Assembly (NCBI GenBank): GCA_964521255.1 | Contig: CAZFRM010000021.1 | Span: 1 to 64,000 of the forward strand | Direction of reading: 5' to 3' | DNA length: 64,000 nucleotides | Origin: ZC4RG29 sp964521255 | Lineage (GTDB): Bacteria > Bacteroidota > Bacteroidia > Cytophagales > Cyclobacteriaceae | Shown: one piece after another, positions 36,750 through 44,643 of the stretch | Numbering within the stretch: position 1 is the first letter of the stretch | Layout of the letters: each line of letters begins with the position of its first letter | Position numbers and translations under genes: made by a program | Notes under the pieces: model-generated | Seen by the model: the letters and a program-made list of their open reading frames with translations, nothing else | What the model was told of the DNA's origin: nothing | Database searches by the model: none

Positions 36750-38135
36750 TTAGTAGGCTCCTTTTTCACCTTTAATCATATTCCAGACAGTGAGGAATAT
36801 GATTTTTATGTCTAGAGAAAGAGACCAGTTCTCAAGATACATAACATCATACTCGATTCGCTTTTCCATCATGCCAGGTTCTCTAGTCTCACCACGATAG
36901 CCGTTTACCTGTGCATAACCTGTTATACCTGGTGTAACAAAGTGCCTGACTTTGTACCTATCTATCGTTCTTGAATATTCTTCGAGCTGACTAACCATGT
37001 TAGGTCGTGGGCCAACAACCGACATATTACCAAGTAAAACATTTATAAACTGAGGAAGCTCATCCAGATTTGTCTTTCTTAAAAATTTTCCAACTTGTGT
37101 TACTCTCGGATCGTTCTTCAATGCCTGAAACTCTGTATCATTATTTACGGTCATAGTCCTGAACTTGTAACATTCAAATAGCTTATTTCGCTTGCCCGGT
37201 CTTAATTGCTTGAAAATAATCGGGCCTTTTGAATCCAGTCTGATTGCAAGAGCGATTATGGGTACAATAAATGGAAAGACAGAAAGAATCACTACTAAAG
37301 AGAAGAGGATATCAAAAGCTCTTTTAAGTCCAGCATTGAGTGACACTCCAAGTGGTTCTTTGCGGGTTGTTAAAACAGGCATCGAATCATACATAAGTAC
37401 ATTGTAGTTATCCTTAACTACGCCACTAAAGTCAGGAGCAATTCTAAGATAAATGCAATTATCGTCAGCGAACTTTGAGATGTCTTGAAATAGTTCTTTC
37501 TCTATAAGAGGTAGTGCGAAATAGATTTCGTCAATATTCTCCCTGATACAAAAATCTTTTACATCTTTTATCTTTCCTTTTATTAAGGATTGATCCCAAT
37601 GTTCCGCATGGTTGTCGTTATCAAAGAAACCCTTGAATACGTAGCGTGTCAGATCATGAGACTTAAAAAAGTTTAGAATAGATTTTCCTGATTGTGTTGC
37701 ACCGATAATAACAAAACGACGTTGATCAAAACCTGAGAACTCAAAGTACTTGGAAACTAGCTTATAGATTACTCTTGATGCCATTATAAGAATAGAGGTC
37801 AGGATGTAAACACAGATGAGAAAATTTAAGTCTATTAAATATAATTTGAAGACATAAAGAATAACAGTTATAAGCGCTGCATGAACAATAAGAATTCCGA
37901 AAAGATGAGTACTGATTGTTCTGAAAAGACTAAACTTGTTCAAATGATATATCTTATCAAATCCGGCAATCACCCAGCACAAACTGAAAATTAGTAAGAA
38001 TGATGTTAATTGTTCTTGAGGAATTCCAAGACCAAACCCTAATTTTTGAGCAAGAGAGAAGGCGAGATTAATGATGTAAAAATCCAAGAGAAATATCATC
38101 ACCTTGATGACCCGGGAATAATACCTATCTTCCAT
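36750..38135 (-). CDS. Undecaprenyl-phosphate sugar phosphotransferase (WbaP/WcaJ type)
   Basis: 461 residues. Starts the repeat unit by moving a sugar 1-phosphate from a nucleotide sugar to undecaprenyl phosphate. Four N-terminal membrane helices (about 10-125), a Rossmann-like CoA-binding domain (about 135-250, FVIIGATQSGKSILNFF), and the catalytic bacterial sugar transferase domain (about 268-461): a membrane-dipping helix, then GPIIFKQLRPGKRNKLFECYKFRTM, LRKTNLDELPQF and SVVGPRP. Transcribed away from gmd, with a shared dyad between them. Confidence 0.94.
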   Translation of the reverse strand: MEDRYYSRVIKVMIFLLDFYIINLAFSLAQKLGFGLGIPQEQLTSFLLIFSLCWVIAGFDKIYHLNKFSLFRTISTHLFGILIVHAALITVILYVFKLYLIDLNFLICVYILTSILIMASRVIYKLVSKYFEFSGFDQRRFVIIGATQSGKSILNFFKSHDLTRYVFKGFFDNDNHAEHWDQSLIKGKIKDVKDFCIRENIDEIYFALPLIEKELFQDISKFADDNCIYLRIAPDFSGVVKDNYNVLMYDSMPVLTTRKEPLGVSLNAGLKRAFDILFSLVVILSVFPFIVPIIALAIRLDSKGPIIFKQLRPGKRNKLFECYKFRTMTVNNDTEFQALKNDPRVTQVGKFLRKTNLDELPQFINVLLGNMSVVGPRPNMVSQLEEYSRTIDRYKVRHFVTPGITGYAQVNGYRGETREPGMMEKRIEYDVMYLENWSLSLDIKIIFLTVWNMIKGEKGAY

Positions 38136-38195
38136 AAGACATTCAGTTTAAAGCCAATTACACAATAAAAGTAAGTTCAGTCCTTTCCTTTTAAA

Positions 38196-38209
38196 ATGAC
38201 CGCCATCAT
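38196..38209. promoter_or_regulatory. Candidate operator F (ATGAC-CGCC-ATCAT)
   Basis: Exact dyad in the divergent spacer between the initiating transferase (start 60 bp away on the minus strand) and gmd (ATG 87 bp away on the plus strand). On the minus strand an ATGAG lies at the position where A, B, D and E have ATGAY. It could control both directions. Confidence 0.42.
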
Positions 38210-38296
38210 TGCCCTTAAAAACTTTCCTCATTGGAAAAATTCGCATGGTTAGGCGATTTTTGTGAGGATAATGTTTATTGCTTACCCAAAAACTAT

Positions 38297-39418
38297 ATGG
38301 AATTGAGAAAAGTAGCCCTTATAACAGGGATAACAGGTCAGGATGGCGCTTATTTGGCCGAATTGCTCCTTGAAAAGGGATATATTGTCCATGGAATTAA
38401 GCGAAGAAGCTCCCTACTAAACACCGAAAGGATAGATCATCTCTATCAGGATCCACATGAAAACAACATCCGATTCAAGCTTCATTACGGTGATCTGACT
38501 GACGCCACAAATCTGATCCGAATCATTCAAGAGGTGCAACCGGATGAGATCTATAATTTGGGCGCAATGTCTCATGTAAAAGTTAGTTTCGATGTTCCGG
38601 AGTATGCAGCAAATACAGATGGTATTGGTACACTGAGAATTTTAGAAGCTGTGAGGTTATTAAACCTGATAAAAAAGACAAGGATTTATCAGGCTTCCAC
38701 TTCTGAGCTTTACGGGTTGGTTCAGGAAGTACCTCAAAGTGAGACAACCCCATTTTACCCCCGCTCACCGTATGCTGTAGCTAAACTTTATGGATATTGG
38801 ATAACTGTCAATTACCGGGAAGCTTACGGTATGTATGCGTGTAACGGAATTCTTTTTAATCACGAAAGCCCATTGAGAGGAGAGACGTTTGTAACCCGGA
38901 AAATAACACGGGCTGTTGCCAGAATTGCCTTGGGGCTACAGGAGAAACTGTTCCTGGGGAACCTCAATGCTAAGAGAGACTGGGGGCATGCCCAGGACTA
39001 TGTTGAAGCAATGTGGTTGATTTTACAACAAGAAAAGCCAGAGGATTATGTAATAGCTACCGGGATTACAACCACTGTACGTGATTTTGTGATTATGGCG
39101 TTCCGGGAAATAGGGGTAGAACTTGAGTTTAAAGGTGAAGGCCCTAACGAAAGGGGACGTGTTAGCTCAAGCAAAAACCCTGACTATTTGATTAAACCTG
39201 GTACTGAGGTGGTTGCGGTCGATCCGAACTATTTCAGGCCAACTGAAGTTGATTTGCTCATCGGAAATCCTACTAAAGCAAAAACAAAACTTGGATGGAC
39301 TCCGAAAAGAACAGTTCAGCAGATGTGCGTGGAGATGGTTAAGGCCGATCTGAAATTATTCGAGCGCGATAAGCTTTTACTTTCTAATGGTATGGGAATT
39401 TTAAAGAATGACGAGTAA
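38297..39418 (+). CDS. gmd: GDP-mannose 4,6-dehydratase
   Basis: 373 residues from ATG 38297; the frame is open to 38231, but the family starts MELRKVALITGITGQDGAYL. First step of GDP-L-fucose synthesis. NADP-binding GITGQDGAYLAELL, IKRRSSLLNTERIDHLY, the Thr/Ser-Tyr-Lys set in STSELYG and SPYAVAKLYGYW, and NHESPLRGETFVTRKI are all diagnostic. The stop codon touches the ATG of fcl, so the two enzymes are coupled. Confidence 0.96.
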   Translation: MELRKVALITGITGQDGAYLAELLLEKGYIVHGIKRRSSLLNTERIDHLYQDPHENNIRFKLHYGDLTDATNLIRIIQEVQPDEIYNLGAMSHVKVSFDVPEYAANTDGIGTLRILEAVRLLNLIKKTRIYQASTSELYGLVQEVPQSETTPFYPRSPYAVAKLYGYWITVNYREAYGMYACNGILFNHESPLRGETFVTRKITRAVARIALGLQEKLFLGNLNAKRDWGHAQDYVEAMWLILQQEKPEDYVIATGITTTVRDFVIMAFREIGVELEFKGEGPNERGRVSSSKNPDYLIKPGTEVVAVDPNYFRPTEVDLLIGNPTKAKTKLGWTPKRTVQQMCVEMVKADLKLFERDKLLLSNGMGILKNDE

Positions 39419-40372
39419 ATGAATAAAAGCGAAAAGATATTCATAGCCGGGCATAGGGGAATGGTTGGATCAGCAATTCTAAGAAGATTGCAAAAAGAGG
39501 GATTTGAAAATTTTGCTTTACGAACATCAAAAGAACTTGATCTTAGAGATCAGTCAGCTGTTAAGAAGTTTTTTGAATCTGAAAAACCGGATTACGTTTT
39601 CTTGGCTGCTGCTAAGGTAGGTGGAATACATGCGAACAATACTTTTCGTGCGGAGTTCATTCATGATAACATTGTCATTCAATCGAATATAATTCATCAA
39701 TCGTACCTGAATGGTGTTAAGAAGCTTGCCTTTCTTGGTTCATCTTGTATTTATCCAAAGTTTGCACCTCAACCCATTAAAGAAGATTCGCTTCTCACAG
39801 GAGAGCTCGAGCCAACGAATGAGCCTTATGCCATAGCCAAGATTGCTGGTATTAAGATGTGTCAGGCTTATAATGCCCAGTATGGCAGCAACTTTATAAG
39901 TTTAATGCCGACAAACTTATACGGTCCGAATGATAATTATGACTTGCAAAATTCACATGTTCTTCCTGCCCTTATCCGGAAATTCTATGAAGCTAAGACT
40001 GATAATAAGTCAACGGTTGAGATATGGGGTACCGGAAGTCCAAAGCGTGAATTCATGCATGTAGATGATCTGGCTGACGCTTGCCTTTTCCTTATGAAAA
40101 ATTACAATAGCCCTGAAATTGTCAATGTAGGAACGGGTGCAGATTTAAGTATTCACGACCTTGCTCTCCTTGTAAAAGCGAGTGTTGGTTTTAAAGGTGA
40201 ACTGGTATTTAATACAAACAAGCCTGACGGAACACCCCGGAAATTGATGGATAATTCCAAAATCAAGAGCCTTGGCTGGTCGCCTAAAATTACCCTCAGT
40301 GAAGGTATACGCACCGTTTGCAATGATTATGAAAGAGAAAGAAGCAAAGTCCTTTCCCAATCAATAGAGTAG
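39419..40372 (+). CDS. fcl: GDP-L-fucose synthase
   Basis: 317 residues, the usual length. Epimerises and reduces GDP-4-keto-6-deoxymannose to GDP-L-fucose. NADP motif GHRGMVGSAI, AAKVGGIHANN, the SSCIYPKFAPQPIKE segment and catalytic Tyr-x3-Lys in EPYAIAKIAGIK; NLYGPNDNYD and GSPKREFMHVDDLAD are also typical. It follows gmd with no spacer and meets the convergent response-regulator gene 9 bp on. It implies fucose or a fucose-derived sugar in the polymer. Confidence 0.96.
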   Translation: MNKSEKIFIAGHRGMVGSAILRRLQKEGFENFALRTSKELDLRDQSAVKKFFESEKPDYVFLAAAKVGGIHANNTFRAEFIHDNIVIQSNIIHQSYLNGVKKLAFLGSSCIYPKFAPQPIKEDSLLTGELEPTNEPYAIAKIAGIKMCQAYNAQYGSNFISLMPTNLYGPNDNYDLQNSHVLPALIRKFYEAKTDNKSTVEIWGTGSPKREFMHVDDLADACLFLMKNYNSPEIVNVGTGADLSIHDLALLVKASVGFKGELVFNTNKPDGTPRKLMDNSKIKSLGWSPKITLSEGIRTVCNDYERERSKVLSQSIE

Positions 40373-40381
40373 GACAAGAAT

Positions 40382-41476
40382 CTATTTATAGCGAGGATCC
40401 CTTTTTGCGTATACCATCTTCACCAAATTTTCAAGCTTTGGAAGATTGATAATTCGAATACCCTCACCCAGTATCTCAATAAGACCCTCATCCTTAAAGT
40501 CTGCCAGGGTGCGGTTGAGCGATTCGGTTGCAGTTCCAATCATATTGGATATATCCTTTCTTGCAATAGTAATCACCTTCTTTTCGTTGTTGCTACCGGC
40601 ACTTTGGGAATTGATCTTCAATAATGCTCCGGCTACCCTTTGTCTTACGGATTGATAAGCAAGATCAAGCAACCTGTTCTCGGCCTCTATGAGATTATTG
40701 GAAAGCATCTTAATAAATTTACGGGCCATGTCCTTACTTGAGTATATAAGGGTAAGAAAATCATTCTTGGGGATAATGGACACTTCAGCCTCTTCCAAAA
40801 CCTCAGCACTTTCGGTATGAGGTGTCTCTTCCAGCAGCGGAACATATCCAAGAAAATCACCTGAATGATGTATCCCGGTGATGAGTTCTTTGCCATCGTA
40901 ATTTGCCTTATACGTTTTGATCTCACCACTAATGATGAAATAGAGTTCAGATGGCATCTGTCCCTCCATAAAGATGAAGTCTTTCTTGCGAAATTTTCTG
41001 GTAGGTCTGTTCTCCGATAGTTTTTGGAATTCCTGCAACTCTCTTGCTTTGTTAAAAAAAGTATTTACATCATAGAGATCATTCTTATAGGTGGATTTAA
41101 GCAGCTCGCTTTTTTTCAACCTGATTTCCACCACTCTAAGCAAGTCAAACCCATCAAAAGGTTTGGTGATATAATCATCTGCACCAAGATTCATTCCGGA
41201 GCGAACGTCATTCTTTTCAGCTTTGGCGGTAAGAAAAATAAAAGGAATATTAGCCGTTTCAGGATCGCCGCCTAATATGTGAATTACTCCATAGCCATCC
41301 AACTCTGGCATCATTATGTCACAGAGAATAAGATCAGGGTGTTGCTTTTGAGCGATTTCAACCCCGGCTTTTCCGTTGGGGGCGTGTAATACATTGTAGT
41401 GGGCAAGCTTAAGAATACTTGTAATATTCTCAGCCATTTCCTGGTTGTCTTCGATCAAAAGGATAGTTTGAGCCAT
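40382..41476 (-). CDS. Response regulator fused to CRP-type DNA-binding protein
   Basis: 364 residues. Receiver domain at 1-120 with acidic LIEDN (Asp10), phosphoacceptor Asp53 (ILCDIMMPELDGYG) and Lys105. A cyclic-nucleotide-binding-like beta-roll (about 150-270, DFIFMEGQMPSELYFIISGE, GDFLGYVPLL) follows, then a CRP-type helix-turn-helix (about 303-335). The recognition helix has Glu318 and Arg322 in the spacing that contacts TGA half-sites in CRP and FNR. Receiver-CRP fusions put a phosphorelay in control of a CRP-like dimer. The histidine kinase gene is 50 bp upstream. A candidate regulator of the RTGAY-N4-RTCAY sites in the neighbouring locus (inference). Confidence 0.92.
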   Translation of the reverse strand: MAQTILLIEDNQEMAENITSILKLAHYNVLHAPNGKAGVEIAQKQHPDLILCDIMMPELDGYGVIHILGGDPETANIPFIFLTAKAEKNDVRSGMNLGADDYITKPFDGFDLLRVVEIRLKKSELLKSTYKNDLYDVNTFFNKARELQEFQKLSENRPTRKFRKKDFIFMEGQMPSELYFIISGEIKTYKANYDGKELITGIHHSGDFLGYVPLLEETPHTESAEVLEEAEVSIIPKNDFLTLIYSSKDMARKFIKMLSNNLIEAENRLLDLAYQSVRQRVAGALLKINSQSAGSNNEKKVITIARKDISNMIGTATESLNRTLADFKDEGLIEILGEGIRIINLPKLENLVKMVYAKRDPRYK

Positions 41477-41526
41477 TTGAGGTTAAAGATAATATGTCCT
41501 TAAACCAACAAATTTAATGATCACGG

Positions 41527-42684
41527 CTAATTTTCAATGCCTTTGTATGCAGGAATAACGACAACAAATGTACTTCCCCTGTTTACCCGGCTGGTAAATT
41601 CAATTGTACCCTTTAGAAGGCGGACATATTTTTTGACAATGTTAAGTCCTAATCCTGTACCATCTATGCTATTGACATTCTGCCCCCGGAAGAACCGCTT
41701 AAATATCTGGTTTTTTTCATCCTCCGGGATACCCATGCCCTGATCGGTTACACGTATTTTCAAGTTGTCATTTTTCAAGTTGATAGCAAGCTCAATTTCC
41801 TTTTCAGGAGGCGAATACTTAATTGCATTGCTTAGCAGATTAACTACTATATTCTTCAATAATTGTTTGTCGGTAACGAATTTGTCATTGTCAGGGCTGT
41901 CTTCAAGGGTCATGTGAATGTTTTGCTTCACCTTTTTCAGCGCCGTGATCTCCTCCAATACACTTTCAAAAAATGGCTTGAGTTCAATATCAGCCGGGGT
42001 AACTTTTATTCTTCCTTCTTCAATTTTTCCAATGGACAGAAAATCATTCAGCAGGTCGGTCAACGAGTGCACGGCACGCTTAATTTTATCGATATAGGAT
42101 ACTTTTTCCTGTTCGTAGTCGTCTCCTTTATAATTCTCCAGAAGAAACACGGAAGACAAAATTGTACTCAATGGTGTTCGGAATTCGTGGGAGGCCAGGG
42201 TAACAAATCTTGAGCGAAGAATGTTGAATTCCTTTTCCTTTTCCTGTGCTCTTTTAAGATTGTTTTCCAGCTTTATTCTTCCGGTGATATTTCGGACAAT
42301 AACCAGTATTTCATTTACCTCATTCGTGGTTTCGTAAATAGGAGTACTGCTAACAAAATAGGCTTTATTGCTTGTAATCACCTCATAAGCAATATGCTCT
42401 CCTTCAAACGCCCGCTTGAGTTCCGTAGAGGCATACGCGTTTAATGCCGGATGAAATTCAACTGAGATGGACTGACCTCGAATAGCCTTAGCGTTTAATC
42501 CCAACTCTCCAATCTCTTTGCCATTGACATAAATGTACTCCATGGCTTTGTTGAAAATGCAAATTAAGCCATCGGGAAAATGATGCGATATGGTGTCGAG
42601 AATCCGTTTGTGCTTTAACAATTGACTCTCCAACTCTCCCATGCTGCTTTTTGAATGTTCACTATCAGTGCTCATTTTTTTCAA
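41527..42684 (-). CDS. PAS-domain sensor histidine kinase
   Basis: 385 residues with no membrane helix, so cytoplasmic. An N-terminal PAS domain (about 25-140, LDTISHHFPDGLICIFNKAMEYIYVNG) is followed by HisKA with His166 in LASHEFRTPLST and an HATPase domain with N box LLSNAIKYSPPEKE, G1 VTDQGMGIPEDE and G2 GTGLGLNIVKKYV. It should phosphorylate the receiver-CRP protein encoded just downstream. The input to the PAS domain (redox, small molecule) cannot be read. Confidence 0.93.
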   Translation of the reverse strand: MKKMSTDSEHSKSSMGELESQLLKHKRILDTISHHFPDGLICIFNKAMEYIYVNGKEIGELGLNAKAIRGQSISVEFHPALNAYASTELKRAFEGEHIAYEVITSNKAYFVSSTPIYETTNEVNEILVIVRNITGRIKLENNLKRAQEKEKEFNILRSRFVTLASHEFRTPLSTILSSVFLLENYKGDDYEQEKVSYIDKIKRAVHSLTDLLNDFLSIGKIEEGRIKVTPADIELKPFFESVLEEITALKKVKQNIHMTLEDSPDNDKFVTDKQLLKNIVVNLLSNAIKYSPPEKEIELAINLKNDNLKIRVTDQGMGIPEDEKNQIFKRFFRGQNVNSIDGTGLGLNIVKKYVRLLKGTIEFTSRVNRGSTFVVVIPAYKGIEN

Positions 42685-42769
42685 CTAACCCATGATTATT
42701 ACAACGTAGATAGTACCTCTTGTGATTTAAGATCTCTGCCTATTCGCATCTTATAATCTTAAAAAGGCA

Positions 42770-42790
42770 AAAGCGGGACGAACCCGCTTT
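42770..42790 (-). terminator. Rho-independent terminator for the small Cys-rich gene
   Basis: Perfect 8-bp stem AAAGCGGG/CCCGCTTT with a 5-base loop. On the minus strand it is followed by a T-rich run (TTTTGCCTTTTT). It lies 32 bp behind the stop of the gene at 42823-43020 and supports that gene being real. Confidence 0.75.
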
Positions 42791-42822
42791 CGGAGCAAAT
42801 AGTTTAGTGCTTTTTGCGGCAG

Positions 42823-43020
42823 TTATTCTATCTGTCTATTCTGATACAAGACTGCTTCCTTGGCCAAATCCCAGTTTTTGGTTCCGCATTTAAAGATGAT
42901 TAGTTTAGTACCTGTTACAGTAGTTATCTCTACCCATCCTGACCCGGCCGGACTGCATCTTACATCACAACTTTGGCAAGGTAAATCAGCAAACGTTTTT
43001 CCGTCCATGACTGCCATCAT
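42823..43020 (-). CDS. Small Cys-rich hypothetical protein (65 aa)
   Basis: I do not recognise the family. The product contains CQSCDVRC near residues 16-23 and a further Cys near 45, suggesting a metal site or disulphides, and has no signal peptide. A strong terminator right after the stop and the free-standing position argue for an expressed gene. The start could be Met1, Met2 or Met5. Function unknown. Confidence 0.5.
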   Translation of the reverse strand: MMAVMDGKTFADLPCQSCDVRCSPAGSGWVEITTVTGTKLIIFKCGTKNWDLAKEAVLYQNRQIE

Positions 43021-43608
43021 TATTGTAAAAGACTTTTATCCATTCATTTAAAGGACTCTTTAAACATGAATTAAAACTCAACTGTTTAATGCTTTGCAAC
43101 TCCAGTTAATCCGTTGATTTTCCCCATAAAGTCTTTGATAATCAATTCAATAAGTGGCCAATCACCAATTTATACAGGGCCTCCCTTGAAGTATTACTTC
43201 CGTAACATAAAATAGGCATACCGTGACCGATAGCCAAAATGAAGCAAAGGATGGAGGAGCAGTAATTCCCATTAGCCACCAGCAATGTCATATTTGAGTT
43301 GACGGTTCATCCATCGCTTGCCCCTAGCCCGCCAGCTGGCGGGGAAACGGCGCGCAGGAATGCCCCTTTAGGGGTTAGGGGCTGCGTAGGAGACATGAAA
43401 CTTTATTGTTGACATGACACCCGCATTTAACAGACAATTTCAAGGATGCAAGCTTCTTCCAATTCCAATAAACAGACAACTATTCAAGCTGCATTTCTAA
43501 AGATAGTTGGTCACTCTATGCATATCCTTTTACCTTTTGCAGGCAAGATTGCCATCTTAGCCTGTAAAAGAATTGTATTTTTTCAATATTGCGCTTTCAT
43601 TAAACTAT
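43021..43608. other. Intergenic, 588 bp, with a G+C-rich palindromic element
   Basis: Upstream region of the dlgD gene. It is mostly A+T-rich and non-coding, apart from the compact palindromic element at 43320-43382, described separately. I see no dyad of the polysaccharide type. Confidence 0.4.
43320..43382. repeat. REP-like palindromic element
   Basis: A perfect 16-bp palindrome CCCGCCAGCTGGCGGG (43328-43343) and a CCCC-TTTA-GGGG hairpin (43363-43374) lie inside an outer pair GCCCCTA (43320-43326) / TAGGGGC (43376-43382). Far richer in G+C than its surroundings. It looks like a dispersed intergenic repeat, which only a genome search can show. Confidence 0.55.
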
Positions 43609-44622
43609 ATGTCCGGGTCTCAGGAAAGTCTTTTAATCCCCTGCGGGGAAATGAAATCTGAATTTTACAGGATATTACTCCAGGTAGGCTTTAGTGACGA
43701 AAGGGCAGACACTCTCGCCCAAATTTTCATGGAGAATAGCCGCGATGGAGTTTACACTCATGGCGTAAATCGCTTTTCCAGGTTTGTCAGTTATTTTAGA
43801 GAAGGATGGATAAAATCTGATGCTGAACCAACGCTGATAAAAAATTGCGGAGCGATAGAGCAGTGGGATGGCCATAGTGGCCCTGGCCCATTAAATGCAT
43901 TACGCTGTTCTGATCGTGCGATGAAATTGGCAAGGATTAATGGTATTGGATCGGTTACCCTGGCTAATACTAATCATTGGATGCGAGGTGGAACGTATGG
44001 GTGGCGAGCAGCTAAGACCGGTTTCGTATTGATAGCATGGACAAACACAAGTGCCAATATGCCACCGTGGGGATCTTCTACTCCTAAGCTTGGTAATAAT
44101 CCGCTCGTACTTGCTGTTCCTTATAAAGACGAGGCTATTGTTTTAGATATGGCAATGTCGCAATATTCTTTTGGAGCCCTGGAGTTACAAAAACTAAAGC
44201 AACAACGTCTGGCTGTGAATGGAGGATTTGATGTGAATGGAAAATTAACGGATGATCCTGCAGCTATTATTCAGTCAAATAGAGTATTACCGATAGGCTA
44301 TTGGAAAGGTGCAGGTATGTCTCTTTTACTCGACATCCTGGCTACTATACTTTCAGGAGGACTATCAGTAAAGCAAATCAGTGAGTGGAAAAGTGAGACT
44401 AATGTATCGCAGGTATTTATTGCCATTGATATCAGGCAGCTTCAAAATTTCCAATCTATCGCATCGGCAATACAGGAAATTATTGATGACTACCATACAG
44501 CCTCAGATGAAAGGCTTGTAATTTTTCCGGGCGAGAAAGTACTGGCAACACGTAATGAGAACAGCAAAAAAGGAATTCCTGTACTAAAAAAAATCTGGGA
44601 AGAGATTCAGGCTTTGGCTTGA
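43609..44622 (+). CDS. dlgD: 2,3-diketo-L-gulonate reductase (Ldh family)
   Basis: 337 residues from the ATG at 43609; the frame opens at 43573, but family alignment starts after this Met. Very close in pattern to E. coli YiaK/DlgD: RDGVYTHGVNRF with catalytic His51, GAIEQWDGHSGPG, NTNHWMRGGTYGWRAAKTG, MPPWG, LGNNPLVLAVP, VNGGFDVNGKLT and LPIGYWKGAGMSLLLD. It reduces 2,3-diketogulonate with NADH in sugar-acid catabolism. No other genes of that pathway are here; it lies 21 bp before the propeller regulator and may simply share its transcript. Confidence 0.92.
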   Translation: MSGSQESLLIPCGEMKSEFYRILLQVGFSDERADTLAQIFMENSRDGVYTHGVNRFSRFVSYFREGWIKSDAEPTLIKNCGAIEQWDGHSGPGPLNALRCSDRAMKLARINGIGSVTLANTNHWMRGGTYGWRAAKTGFVLIAWTNTSANMPPWGSSTPKLGNNPLVLAVPYKDEAIVLDMAMSQYSFGALELQKLKQQRLAVNGGFDVNGKLTDDPAAIIQSNRVLPIGYWKGAGMSLLLDILATILSGGLSVKQISEWKSETNVSQVFIAIDIRQLQNFQSIASAIQEIIDDYHTASDERLVIFPGEKVLATRNENSKKGIPVLKKIWEEIQALA

Positions 44623-44643
44623 GCGAAGTTTATTGCCTGCAAA

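Noticed and set aside
43446..43661. 71-codon frame before dlgD
   Set aside because: It overlaps the dlgD start in another frame and looks like chance.
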